Of a stretch of 64,000 nt of DNA, positions 54,281 through 63,148 are shown piece after piece (positions within the stretch are counted from its first letter, which is position 1; each line of letters starts with the position of its first letter). Origin of the DNA: JAUIAI01 sp041396585 (GTDB lineage: Bacteria > Pseudomonadota > Gammaproteobacteria > Burkholderiales > Burkholderiaceae_E); NCBI GenBank assembly GCA_041396585.1, contig JAWKYG010000002.1:124001-188000 (forward strand). Direction: 5' to 3'. The translations under genes and the position numbers were made by a program. Under the pieces are notes generated by a model. It worked only from the letters and a program-made list of their open reading frames with translations. It did not search any database and was not told the origin of the DNA.

Positions 54281-55399
54281 TCAGGAGGTCGATCCGATCA
54301 CGCCCTCGACCAGGTAGTTCATCTTCTCGAGTTCGACATCGGTCTCGACGAACGCCTGACCGGCCGCGGCCACGGTCTTGCCCGTGTTGTCCTTGAGCGG
54401 CCCTTTGATGACCGCGAAGCCGCCCTTCATGATCTCGGCCCGGGTGGCCTCGAACTGCTTGCGCGCGCCCTCGCTGACGGCCGGGCCGAGCGGGCTCATC
54501 TTGACGAAGCCCTCGGCCAGCCCGCCGCGCACGAAGTTGTCGATCGGCTTTCCGTCGAGCGTGGCCTGCACCATATCCTGATAGACCTTGGCCCAGTTCC
54601 ACTCTGCGCCGGTCAGGTATTTATCCGGCGCCAAGGGTGACTGATTGGCGTGATAGCCGCAGACATAGGCGCCGCGCCCGGCCGCGGTCTCGACCACCAC
54701 CTTCGGGCCGTCGACATGGCAGGTGATCACATCGGCGCCCTGATCGGCCAGAGCGTTGGTGGCTTCCGCTTCCTTCACGGCCAGTGACCATTCGCCGGTG
54801 AAGATCACCTGGCAGGTGATCGAGGGATCGACGGTGCGCGCGCCGAGCAGGAAGGAGTTGATGTTCAGCAGCACCTGCGGAATCGGCTTGGCAGCGACGA
54901 AGCCGATGCGCTTGGACTTCGTCATGTGACCGGCGACGATGCCGTTCAGATACTGGCCCATGCCGATATAGCCGAAGTAGGAGCCGACATTCTTCGGATG
55001 CTTGTCGGCCGACCACAGGCCGCCGCAATGCTCGAAGCGCAGCTTCGGGTACTTGGGCGCCACGGCCAGGATGTGGGGGTCGAAGTACCCGAACGAGGTG
55101 GGGAACAGCAGCGAGGCGCCATCGAGCGCGATCATGCTCTGCATGGTCTTTTGCACATCGACGGTCTCGGCGACGTTCTCCTCCTCGATCACCGTGACGC
55201 CGCTCATCTTCTTGACCGCCGCCGCGCCCTCGGCGTGCGCCTGGTTGTAGCCATAGTCGTCCTTCGGGCCGACGTAGATGAAGCCGACGGTCAGCGAGGC
55301 GGCATGGGCGAGCCGCCAGGGCAGGGCGCTGGCGAGCGCGGCCGAGCTGCCAAGCTGGACGAGTCGGCGACGGGTGGGGTCGATACGGGCGTGAGTCAT
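54281..55399 (-). CDS. BMP-family ABC transporter binding protein, Tat-exported
   Basis: A 372-residue substrate-binding protein of the basic membrane protein (BMP/PnrA-like) family. The start at 55399 has GAGGAA upstream. The N terminus is a twin-arginine signal (DPTRRRLVQLGSSAALASAL) without a lipobox cysteine, so it should be a soluble periplasmic protein. Mature features: LTVGFIYVGPKDDYGYNQAH, FPTSFGYFDPHILAVAPKYP, FEHCGGLWSADKHPKNVGSY, IGFVAAKPIPQVLLNINSF and ITCHVDGPKVVVETA. Aromatic and acidic residues in these loops bind nucleoside-like ligands in relatives. As the first gene of the train and opposite a LysR gene, it should be the most strongly controlled. The ligand is unproven. Confidence 0.92.
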   Translation of the reverse strand: MTHARIDPTRRRLVQLGSSAALASALPWRLAHAASLTVGFIYVGPKDDYGYNQAHAEGAAAVKKMSGVTVIEEENVAETVDVQKTMQSMIALDGASLLFPTSFGYFDPHILAVAPKYPKLRFEHCGGLWSADKHPKNVGSYFGYIGMGQYLNGIVAGHMTKSKRIGFVAAKPIPQVLLNINSFLLGARTVDPSITCQVIFTGEWSLAVKEAEATNALADQGADVITCHVDGPKVVVETAAGRGAYVCGYHANQSPLAPDKYLTGAEWNWAKVYQDMVQATLDGKPIDNFVRGGLAEGFVKMSPLGPAVSEGARKQFEATRAEIMKGGFAVIKGPLKDNTGKTVAAAGQAFVETDVELEKMNYLVEGVIGSTS

Positions 55400-55550
55400 G
55401 GATTCCTCGAGCGAGCGGACGGCCATCTGGTGGCCGGTGGGTCCTGGCCGGGGGATCGGGCCGGGTTTCGGAGAGGCTCGATCAACCCCTTGCCGCGCAT
55501 CCTATGGAGGAAAACCGATTCGGTCTGCTGCTAAGATTTCATCGGACCGT

Positions 55551-55565
55551 TGCAAAATTTGCATC
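55551..55565. promoter_or_regulatory. Candidate LysR operator between the BMP operon and its LysR gene
   Basis: TGCAAA and TTTGCA form a perfect 6-bp inverted repeat around one A at 55552-55564, within the 15-mer TTGCAAAATTTGCAT. It lies 72 bp before the chosen LysR start and about 152 bp before the BMP gene start. It matches the palindrome found before the other LysR gene at 26842-26856 in 12 of 15 positions. Control of the operon through it is inferred from position and symmetry only. Confidence 0.6.
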
Positions 55566-55636
55566 AGTCAGAATTCGCCTCCCGGTGCCGGCCAGGCAAG
55601 ATCCGGATGCCGTCCACGCTGACCATCGGAAGCCCC

Positions 55637-56539
55637 ATGCGGCACATGCAATCCCTGCGGTTCGTCGATGCGATCGCCCGGGCCGGCTCCATACGTGGTG
55701 CGGCCGAGTCGCTCGCGATCACGCCCTCGGCCCTGAACCGGCGCATCCTGGCGCTCGAGGAGGAGCTCGGCGTGCCGATCTTCGAGCGGCTGGCGCGCGG
55801 CGTGCGCCTGAGCACCGCCGGCGAAATGCTGATCCAGATGATCCGCTCGCATGTGTCGGACATCGAGCGGCTGCGCTCCCAGATCGCCGATCTCTCCGGC
55901 GTGCGCCGCGGCCATGTCGCGATCGCCTGCAGCCAGGCGCTGCTGCCGCATTTTCTGCCCGAGCAGATCGCCGACTATCGCCGCGAGCATCCGGGCGTGA
56001 CCTTCGGCGTCTATCTGCGCGATCGCGCCGCCGCCGAACAGGCGCTGCTCGATCACTCGGCCGACCTGGCCCTGGTATTCGAGCCCGTGCGGATGGCCGA
56101 TTTCCAGACCCTGCATACGGTGCGCCAGCAGGTGCATGCGGTGATGGCGGCCGATCATCCGCTCGCCGCTCGTGACAGCCTGCGGCTGCGCGATTGCCTG
56201 AGCTTTCCGATCGCGCTGCCCACGGCCCGCTATGGCGTGCGTCATCTGCTCGAGACCGCGGTCAAGCGCACCTCGCTCGATCTCAGCCCGGTGGTGGAAT
56301 CCGACAGCTTCGAGTTCCTGCGCAACTATGCGCTGAACGAGCCCCTGATCTCGTTCCAGATTCCGATCGGCTTGTCGGTGCAGGGGCCGCCCGGTGGTTA
56401 CGTCGCGCGCCCGATCGATGCCCGCGACGCGCCGGCAGGTTCGCTGTACTTCGGCCAGCTACGCAGCCGTACGCTGCCCGTGGCCGGCGCGCGCTTTGCC
56501 GACCGTCTGATCTCGGTGCTGCAGCAGCGTTTCGAATGA
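55637..56539 (+). CDS. LysR-family regulator divergent from the amide/biuret operon
   Basis: A 300-residue LysR-type regulator. ATG 55637 is chosen because GGAAG lies 4 bases upstream and MRHMQSLRFVDAIARAGSIR is a normal start; ATGs at 55607 and 55646 are alternatives. The HTH reads AAESLAITPSALNRRILALE, with EEELGVPIFERLARGVRLST after it. The effector domain has IACSQALLPHFLPEQIADYR and HPGVTFGVYLRDR. It is transcribed away from the BMP-transporter operon across a gap that holds a good palindrome. It most likely controls that operon in response to the imported compound or a breakdown product. Confidence 0.9.
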   Translation: MRHMQSLRFVDAIARAGSIRGAAESLAITPSALNRRILALEEELGVPIFERLARGVRLSTAGEMLIQMIRSHVSDIERLRSQIADLSGVRRGHVAIACSQALLPHFLPEQIADYRREHPGVTFGVYLRDRAAAEQALLDHSADLALVFEPVRMADFQTLHTVRQQVHAVMAADHPLAARDSLRLRDCLSFPIALPTARYGVRHLLETAVKRTSLDLSPVVESDSFEFLRNYALNEPLISFQIPIGLSVQGPPGGYVARPIDARDAPAGSLYFGQLRSRTLPVAGARFADRLISVLQQRFE

Positions 56540-56694
56540 TCATGCGCGTCGTCGATGCCACACGCACGTCGGTTTCCGCGTGCTGATTCGCAGCTCTGCT
56601 AGTCTCGCCCGGTGTCCCAGTTCGTCGGCGGGTGGGCTCATGGTCGGGCCGCGGCGCGACCCATCAACCGGCGCCCCGAATGAGGAAGATTGCA

Positions 56695-57625
56695 ATGCGC
56701 TTCATGGTGGTTGGTGCCGGTGGTGTCGGTGCCTATTTCGGTGGACGGCTGGCCGAGGCCGGTCACGATGTGACCTTCATCGCGCGTGGCGCCACCCTGG
56801 AGGCGCTGCGCAGCCAAGGCCTGCGCGTGGACAGCATCGATGGTGACTTCCGCATTTCGCCGGCGCAGGCGGCCAATGACCCGGCCACGGTGGGCGCGGT
56901 CGATGCGGTGCTGGTCTGTGTCAAGGCCTGGCAGGTGCCCGATGCGGCGCGGGCGCTCCGCCCGATCGTCACGCCCGACACCGCCGTGGTTCCGCTGCAG
57001 AACGGCATCGATGCACCGCAGCGCCTGATCGATGTTCTTGGGCGCGAACCCGTGCTCGGCGGGCTTTGCGGTGTGCACGCGGCCGACGCGAGCCCGGCTA
57101 CATCGTCCATGATGCCGCCCAGCCCCGGGTCAGCTTCGGCGAGCTCGATGGTTCGCGCAGCCCGCGCGTCGAGCGTCTGCTCGAGGCCTTCGGCAAGGCA
57201 AAGGGCATCAGCGCCGATGTGCCGGAGAACATCGTCTCGGCAATGTGGGCCAAGTTCCTGTTGATCACCGCGTTCAGCGGCATTGGTTCGATCACCCGGG
57301 TGCCGATCGGCGAGTTTCGTCGCGAGGGCGGTTCGCGCGAGCTGCTGCGCCGCGTGATGGAGGAGATTGCAGGCTCGCCCGGGCCCGCGGCGTGGTGCTG
57401 GCCGATGACATCGTCGCGCGCACGCTTGCCGGCTTCGACAAGGTCGATCCTGGCTCCACCGCATCGATGCAGCGCGACATCATGGCCGGGCGGCCATCCG
57501 AGCTCGATGATCAGACCGGCGCGGTGGTGCGCATCGGCCAAGAGCTGGGCGTGGCCACGCCGGTGAACCGCTTCATCTACGACTGCCTGCTGCCCCAGGA
57601 GCGGCTCGCCCGCGCGTCCGCTTGA
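56695..57625 (+). pseudogene. Ketopantoate reductase (PanE/ApbA)-family protein, two frameshifts
   Basis: NADPH-dependent reductase family that includes 2-dehydropantoate reductase of pantothenate synthesis. The start ATG 56695 has GAGGAAG before it. Frame one carries the dinucleotide fold MRFMVVGAGGVGAYFGGRLA, CVKAWQVPDAARAL and VVPLQNGIDAPQRLIDVLG, the PanE core. It breaks near 57085 and continues as EPGYIVHDAAQPRVSFGELD and NIVSAMWAKFLLITAFSGIG, with the conserved lysine in MWAKF. It breaks again near 57373, where one missing C explains the shift, and continues as ARARGVVLADDIVARTLAGF to 57625. Repaired length of about 310 residues is normal. It is often one of several PanE paralogues, so the pantothenate role is not assured. 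Confidence 0.8.
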
Positions 57626-57683
57626 GAGCGCATTGCGGCCTTGGCCCGCGCAGGCGGCGTTTTCTGCGTCCCGCCTGGGCCGC

Positions 57684-59229
57684 TTACGGCCGATAGCCGA
57701 ATCCCGGGCGGCCGCCGCCGCGATGCGGGGCGGCCATCTCGGCAAACTCGCAGAGCCGTGCGCGGGTGTCGCGCGGATCGATGATCTCCTCGATCCCGAA
57801 GGCCTCCGCGGTGCGGATCGGCGACTGGTATTTCGCGAGCCTGGCCTCGATCTCCGCGCGTGTGCGCTGCGGATCATCCGAGGCCTCTATTTCGCGTCGA
57901 TAGGCGGCCTGCACGCCGCCGGCGATAGGCAGCGAGCCCCATTGCGCCGACGGCCAGGCATAGCGGGTGAACAAGGCCGAACCATTGCGCTGGGTGAGCG
58001 CGGCCATCCCGAAGGCCTTACGGATCATGATCGCGCACCACGGTGTGCGGTTCTGACGGATCGCCACCAGCGCCTGGCTGCCCGCGCGCATGATGCCCGA
58101 GCGCTCGGCCTGCGTTCCGATCAGAAAGCCCGGGATGTCGACGAAGTGCACGACCGGCAGATGGAATGTCTGAGCCAGATCGGTCAGGCGGATTGCCTTG
58201 CGACAGGCGTCCGCGGTCCAGGCGCCGCCGTAGTGATAGGGATCGCTGGCGAGCACGGCGACCGGCCAGCCATCGAGCCGGGCCAGGCCCGTGAGCACCG
58301 ACTTTCCCCAGCCGCGCCCGATCTCGAACAGGCTGCCGGTGTCGAAGACCGCCTCGAGGATCGGGCGGATCTTGTAGACCCTGCGTTCATTGCGCGGAAT
58401 GGCCTCGATCAGCTGCGGCTCGCGGCGGTCGGCCGGGTCTTCGCAGGGTGCCCTGGGCGGCGTGTCATGCACCGACGGCGGCAGATAGGACAGGAAGCGG
58501 CGTGCGCGCGCAAACGCGTCGGGCTCGGTCTCGACGACATCGTCGATCGTGCCATTGGCCGCATGCATGGCCGCACCGCCAAGGGTTTCCTTGTCGACAT
58601 CCTCTCCGGCGCGCGCCACCACCGGCGGGCCGGCCGCGAACAATGCGCGCTGCCCCGGACCATCATCGAGTAGTGGCTGGCGCACACCCGCGCGGCGCCC
58701 ATGCCGGCGACCGAACCGAGGCCGAGCGCCACCACCGGCACCTCGGACAGGGCATCGGCCATCGTGGTGAACTGCGGAACATCGGGCAGATAGGTTCGGC
58801 CGAGGTTTCCAGGTGCTTGACCGAGCCGCCACCGCCGGTGCCGTCGACCAGCCGCACCAGCGGCAGCCGCCAGCGCTGGGCGAAGGTTTCGGCGAACACA
58901 AATTTGTCGCGCAGGCCACCATCGTTGGCGCCTCCGCGTACCGTGAAATCATCGCCGGTGATGAAGACGCGCCGGCCCTCGATGCGTGCCAGCCCGCAGA
59001 CCAGGTTGGTCGGCAGCAGTTCGCGCAGCTCGCCCGCCGCATCGTATTCGGGCACACCGGTGATCGATCCGAACTCCTGGAACGAGCCGGCATCGACCAG
59101 CGCATCGATGCGTTCGCGCACCGTCATCCTGCCATTGGCGCGGTGTCGGGCCACCCGCTCGGCACCACCGAGTTCGGCGGCCATCGCGCGGCGTCGGGCA
59201 ATCTCGTCGAGTTCGGGCTGCCAGCTCAT
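57684..59229 (-). pseudogene. Acyl-CoA carboxylase carboxyltransferase subunit, two frameshifts
   Basis: Protein of the propionyl-/methylcrotonyl-CoA carboxylase beta-subunit family, which moves the carboxyl group from biotin to an acyl-CoA. The start ATG 59229 follows GAGGAG. It reads VARHRANGRMTVRERIDALV, SITGVPEYDAAGELRELLPT and VDGTGGGGSVKHLETSAE, then breaks near 58795 (one base short in an A-run on the coding strand). The middle part, LPDVPQFTTMADALSEVPVV and LGLGSVAGMGAARVCASHYS, breaks near 58645. The rest, LFAAGPPVVARAGEDVDKET to FAEMAAPHRGG, is in a third frame. Repaired length is about 515 residues, normal. No biotin carboxylase or biotin-carrier gene is nearby, so its partner must lie elsewhere. 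Confidence 0.8.
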
Positions 59230-59439
59230 CATCTCTCCTCGCCGCGTCGCGGCTCATCGCACCAGAGCACCGTCGTGGGCCCGTGAGGCATACCGTCGGC
59301 CCGCCTGAATCGGGTCGCCGCTTATCATACGAAACGGCCGCCTGGCCCGACGCGCAGGTCTGCGCACACCCGCGGCCCCAGCTTCCGGTACGCGCGCAAT
59401 GCGCCGCCGGTAGCCTCGTTGCCTTCAGAGGAGTCCGCC

Positions 59440-60234
59440 GTGCCTAATTTCGCCGCCAATCTGTCGATGATGTATTCGGAGTGGCCGTTCCTGGAACGCT
59501 ATGGGGCGGCGGCCGAAGACGGTTTCGCCGGTGTCGAATGTCTGTTCCCTTACGAGGCACCGGCCGACGAGGTGGCCTCGGCCGCACGAACCGCAGGCGT
59601 GGCCCAGGTGTTGTTCAATTCGCCCCCGGGCGACTGGGCGGCCGGCGAGAAGGGCCTGGCCAGCCTGCCGGGGCGCGAGGTCGAGTTTCAACAGGGTGTG
59701 GACAAAGCGATCGAGTACGCGCGCGCGCTCGGGTGCCCGAACATCCACCTGATGGCCGGGCTGGTCGGCCCGGGCGGTGATCGTGATGCCCACCGGCGGA
59801 CCTATGTCGCGAATCTGCGCAGCGCGGCGCGTCGCCTGGCCCAGGAAGGCCTGAACGCGCTGATCGAGCCGATCAACCCGCGCGACATCCCGGGCTTCTT
59901 CCTGAACCGCCAGGATGATGCGCACCAGATCATTGCCGAGGTCGGTGAGGCCAATCTGCTGGTGCAGATGGATCTCTATCACTGTCAGATCGTCGAGGGC
60001 GACCTCGCCATGAAGATCCGCGCCGGCATCGGACGCGTCGGTCATTTCCAGATCGCCGGTGTGCCGCAGCGCCATGAGCCGGATCTGGGCGAGCTCAACT
60101 ACCCTTATCTGTTCGATCTGATCGACGAACTGGGGTTCCAGGGCTGGATCGGCTGTGAGTACCGTCCGGCCAGGGGCACGCGCGAGGGCCTGGGCTGGCT
60201 CGGCCGCTACCGTGGCGCGCGCGCGGGCGGCTGA
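59440..60234 (+). CDS. hyi: Hydroxypyruvate isomerase-family TIM-barrel protein
   Basis: Converts hydroxypyruvate to tartronate semialdehyde (glyoxylate metabolism) in characterised members. The GTG 59440 start has AGAGGAG 6-8 bases upstream and gives PNFAANLSMMYSEWPFLERY, the family opening; the frame is open further up without a better start. The 264-residue protein has GFAGVECLFPYE, NIHLMAGLVGP, LIEPINPRDIPGFFLN with a metal-ligand glutamate, LVQMDLYHCQIVEGDLA with aspartate and histidine ligands, and the end GWIGCEYRPA with another glutamate. It is divergent from the carboxyltransferase gene. No glyoxylate carboligase or tartronate semialdehyde reductase is adjacent, so another hydroxy-acid isomerase role (OtnI-like) remains possible. 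Confidence 0.87.
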   Translation: MPNFAANLSMMYSEWPFLERYGAAAEDGFAGVECLFPYEAPADEVASAARTAGVAQVLFNSPPGDWAAGEKGLASLPGREVEFQQGVDKAIEYARALGCPNIHLMAGLVGPGGDRDAHRRTYVANLRSAARRLAQEGLNALIEPINPRDIPGFFLNRQDDAHQIIAEVGEANLLVQMDLYHCQIVEGDLAMKIRAGIGRVGHFQIAGVPQRHEPDLGELNYPYLFDLIDELGFQGWIGCEYRPARGTREGLGWLGRYRGARAGG

Positions 60235-60362
60235 GCCCGGTCCCCGCGGATCGCGGCCTGCCATGGTCGATCGCGGCCCATGACCAGGAATCGGGGCCTG
60301 CGTCCCTCCGCCGCCGCTTTCGGGCAAAATGGCGGGTTTTTCCCATGACGACGGGTGAGAAC

Positions 60363-61256
60363 ATGAGCGCTGGCCTGCTCGAATCGCAGATCGAATCGCT
60401 GCCGCTTATCGCACGCGGCAAGGTGCGCGACATCTATGCGCTTGGCGATGACCGCCTGCTCCTGGTGGCCACCGATCGCTTGTCGGCGTTCGATGTCATC
60501 ATGGCCGAGCCGATTCCGCACAAAGGCGAGATTCTCACGCGCATGGCGTTGTTCTGGTTCGCCAGGCTGCGCGGAATCGTGCCCGATCATCTCACTGGCA
60601 CCGATCCCGAGACCGTGGTCGCAGAGCATGAGCGTGATCAGGTGCGGGGCAGGGCGATGGTCGTGAAGCGTTTGCGGGCCCTGCCGGTGGAGGCCGTGGT
60701 GCGCGGCTACCTGATCGGTTCGGGCTGGGCCGATTATCAACGCGAGGGTGCGGTTTGCGGCGTGGCCCTGCCGGCCGGCCTGCGCCAGGCGGACAAACTC
60801 CCCGAGGCGATCTTCACGCCGGCCACCAAGGCCGAGTTCGGCGCGCACGACGAAAACATCTCGTTCGAGCGCATGGCCGACACCATCGGCGCGACGCTGG
60901 CCGGGCAGGTGCGCGAGGCCAGCCTCGCGCTCTATGGGCGTGCCTCGGCATATGCGCGCGAGCGCGGCATCATCATCGCCGACACCAAGTTCGAGTTCGG
61001 CCTCGATGACCAGGACCGGCTGGTCCTGATGGACGAGGTGCTGACGCCGGATTCGTCGCGCTTCTGGCCGGCCGCGCAGTGGGCACCGGGCGGTTCGCCG
61101 CCGTCGTTCGACAAGCAGTTCGTGCGCGACTATCTCGAGACCGTGCCCGGCTGGAACAAGTCGCCGCCGCCTCCGCCGTTGCCGGCCGAGGTCATCGAGC
61201 GTACCGCCGAGAAGTATCGCGAGGCCCTGCGCCTGCTGACCGGAGAGCAGGCATGA
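60363..61256 (+). CDS. purC: SAICAR synthase
   Basis: Ligates aspartate to CAIR in purine synthesis, using ATP. ATG 60363 (MSAGLLESQIESLPLIARGK) matches the betaproteobacterial type; an in-frame ATG at 60345 would add six residues. The 297-residue protein has GKVRDIYALGDDRLLLVATD, RLSAFDVIMAEPIPHKGEIL, VVKRLRALPVEAVVRGYLIG, FTPATKAEFGAHDENIS and the C-terminal LVLMDEVLTPDSSRFW. It overlaps purE by four bases. Length is the long (about 295-residue) form found in betaproteobacteria and fungi, not the 237-residue E. coli form. Confidence 0.95.
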   Translation: MSAGLLESQIESLPLIARGKVRDIYALGDDRLLLVATDRLSAFDVIMAEPIPHKGEILTRMALFWFARLRGIVPDHLTGTDPETVVAEHERDQVRGRAMVVKRLRALPVEAVVRGYLIGSGWADYQREGAVCGVALPAGLRQADKLPEAIFTPATKAEFGAHDENISFERMADTIGATLAGQVREASLALYGRASAYARERGIIIADTKFEFGLDDQDRLVLMDEVLTPDSSRFWPAAQWAPGGSPPSFDKQFVRDYLETVPGWNKSPPPPPLPAEVIERTAEKYREALRLLTGEQA

Positions 61257-61762
61257 GCGGGCCGGCGCCACAAGCCTCGCCGAAGATCGGCATCGTGATG
61301 GGCTCGGACAGCGACTGGGACGTGATGCGCGAGGCGGCCGAGGTCCTGGCGGAGTTCGGCGTCGCTCATGAGTGCAAAGTGGTGTCGGCGCATCGCATGC
61401 CCGATCAGATGTTCGAATATGCGGAGCAGGCCCGGGCTCGCGGCCTGCGGGCGATCATTGCCGGCGCCGGCGGTGCTGCCCACCTGCCGGGCATGCTGGC
61501 GGCCAAGACCACGGTGCCGGTGCTCGGCGTGCCGGTGCCCTCGCGTCATCTGCAGGGGCAGGACTCCCTGCTCTCGATCGTGCAGATGCCGCGCGGCGTG
61601 CCGGTTGCCACCTTCGCAATCGGCGCTGCCGGCGCGGCCAACGCGGGGCTTTTCTCGGTGGCGATGCTGGCCGCCGATGATCCGGACCTGGCCGCGCGGC
61701 TCAATGACTACCGTGCCAGGCAGACCGCTCGTGCGCAAGCCATGCAGGTGGGTCTAGACTGA
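61253..61762 (+). CDS. purE: N5-carboxyaminoimidazole ribonucleotide mutase
   Basis: Class I PurE, which isomerises N5-CAIR to CAIR. ATG 61253 overlaps the purC stop and gives 169 residues, normal size. The active-site motifs are IVMGSDSDWDVM, VVSAHRMPDQM and AGAGGAAHLPGMLAA, followed by PVPSRHLQGQDSLLSIVQMP. Presence of purK downstream confirms the two-step bacterial route through N5-CAIR. The frame is open upstream inside purC, but those residues are not part of the enzyme. Confidence 0.95.
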   Translation: MSGPAPQASPKIGIVMGSDSDWDVMREAAEVLAEFGVAHECKVVSAHRMPDQMFEYAEQARARGLRAIIAGAGGAAHLPGMLAAKTTVPVLGVPVPSRHLQGQDSLLSIVQMPRGVPVATFAIGAAGAANAGLFSVAMLAADDPDLAARLNDYRARQTARAQAMQVGLD

Positions 61763-61850
61763 GCCCTGCCGCTGCCTCGCAGCGCATCGAGCGAGCGGGC
61801 ATCATCCGCCGCGTCGCGCCCATGAATCCGCGTATCCCCAGGGGCCGTCC

Positions 61851-63017
61851 ATGAAGCAATCCGCACATCCTCTTCCTCCGGGCTCCTGGCTCGGCCTGCT
61901 CGGCGGTGGCCAGCTCGGGCGCATGTTCTGCATGGCCGCGCAAAGCATGGGTTTCAAGGTCTGCGTGCTGGATCCGGCCGACGACGGCCCGGCCGCATCG
62001 GTGGCAGATCGGCATATCAAGGGCGAATATCTCGACCAGAACGCACTGCGCCAACTGGCCGAACTCTGCGCTGCCTGTACGACGGAGTTCGAGAACGTGC
62101 CCGCCAGTTCGCTTGCCTTCCTGCGTGAGAAGTGCATCGTGAGCCCCGCGCCCGAGGCGGTCTCGATCGCCCAGGACCGGGCCCGCGAGAAGGCCTTCGC
62201 CCTGGAGTGCGGTCTGCCCACCGCGCCTTATGCGGCGATCGCCTCTCGCTCGGACATCGCCGATCTGGATGACGCGCTGTTCCCGGGCATTCTGAAGGTG
62301 GCTCGGCTGGGCTATGACGGCAAGGGTCAGGCCGATGTCCATGACAAGGCTGCGCTCACCGAGGCCTTCCTGCAGTTTGGCGGCGTGCCGTGCGTGCTCG
62401 AAAAGCGTCTCGCGCTGGCGCGCGAACTCTCTGTGGTGGTGGCCCGGTCATTCGATGGTGAAACCGCTGCCTATCCGGTGGCCGAGAATGTCCATCGCAA
62501 CGGTATTCTGGCGCGCTCGAGCATTCCGGCGCGCATCGATCCGGCACTGGCATTGCATGCCACGGAGGCCACGGTGCGCATCGCACACACGCTGGAATAC
62601 GTGGGTGTCCTGTGCGTCGAGTATTTCGTGCTCGACGATGGCAGCCTGCTGGTCAACGAGATGGCCCCCCGGCCGCACAACTCGGGTCATTACTCGATCG
62701 ATGCCTGCCTGACCAGCCAGTTCGAGCAACAGGCCCGCATCCTGGCCGGCTGGCCGCTGGGCGGGGTGATTCAGCACGAGCCCGCCGTGATGCTGAATCT
62801 GCTCGGTGATCTCTGGTTCGATGCCGAAGGCGCCGGCCCGCAGGAACCGAGCTGGACCCGCATCGTGCGTCATGCACGCGCCAAGCTTCATCTTTACGGC
62901 AAGAGCGAATCGCGTCCGGGGCGCAAGATGGGCCATGTCACGGTGCTTGGCGATTCACTCGACCAGGCCAGCGGCCTTGCCGATCGCATCGAGCGCGAGT
63001 TGCGCGGCGGCGAATGA
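61851..63017 (+). CDS. purK: N5-carboxyaminoimidazole ribonucleotide synthase
   Basis: ATP-grasp enzyme that carboxylates AIR to N5-CAIR with bicarbonate. ATG 61851 is preceded by CAGGGG and gives 388 residues. It opens with SWLGLLGGGQLGRMFCMAAQ, the PurK signature, then LDPADDGPAASVADRHI. It continues with TTEFENVPASSLAFLRE, the ATP-grasp lysine region KVARLGYDGKGQADVHD, and LLVNEMAPRPHNSGHYSIDA, which binds metal and ATP. It lies 88 bp after purE and is followed by sua5, an order common in betaproteobacteria. Confidence 0.95.
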   Translation: MKQSAHPLPPGSWLGLLGGGQLGRMFCMAAQSMGFKVCVLDPADDGPAASVADRHIKGEYLDQNALRQLAELCAACTTEFENVPASSLAFLREKCIVSPAPEAVSIAQDRAREKAFALECGLPTAPYAAIASRSDIADLDDALFPGILKVARLGYDGKGQADVHDKAALTEAFLQFGGVPCVLEKRLALARELSVVVARSFDGETAAYPVAENVHRNGILARSSIPARIDPALALHATEATVRIAHTLEYVGVLCVEYFVLDDGSLLVNEMAPRPHNSGHYSIDACLTSQFEQQARILAGWPLGGVIQHEPAVMLNLLGDLWFDAEGAGPQEPSWTRIVRHARAKLHLYGKSESRPGRKMGHVTVLGDSLDQASGLADRIERELRGGE

Positions 63018-63148
63018 GCGAGGAGTCCGTCCGTTCCGGCGGCCCGGGTCGCGCGTGCATGGGTCAGGCGCACGGGCCGGCAGCGTCCCGCGTGGCCGGC
63101 TCATGAACGCGGATGGCGCAGCACCCGCACCTGGACCACGGCTCGTGC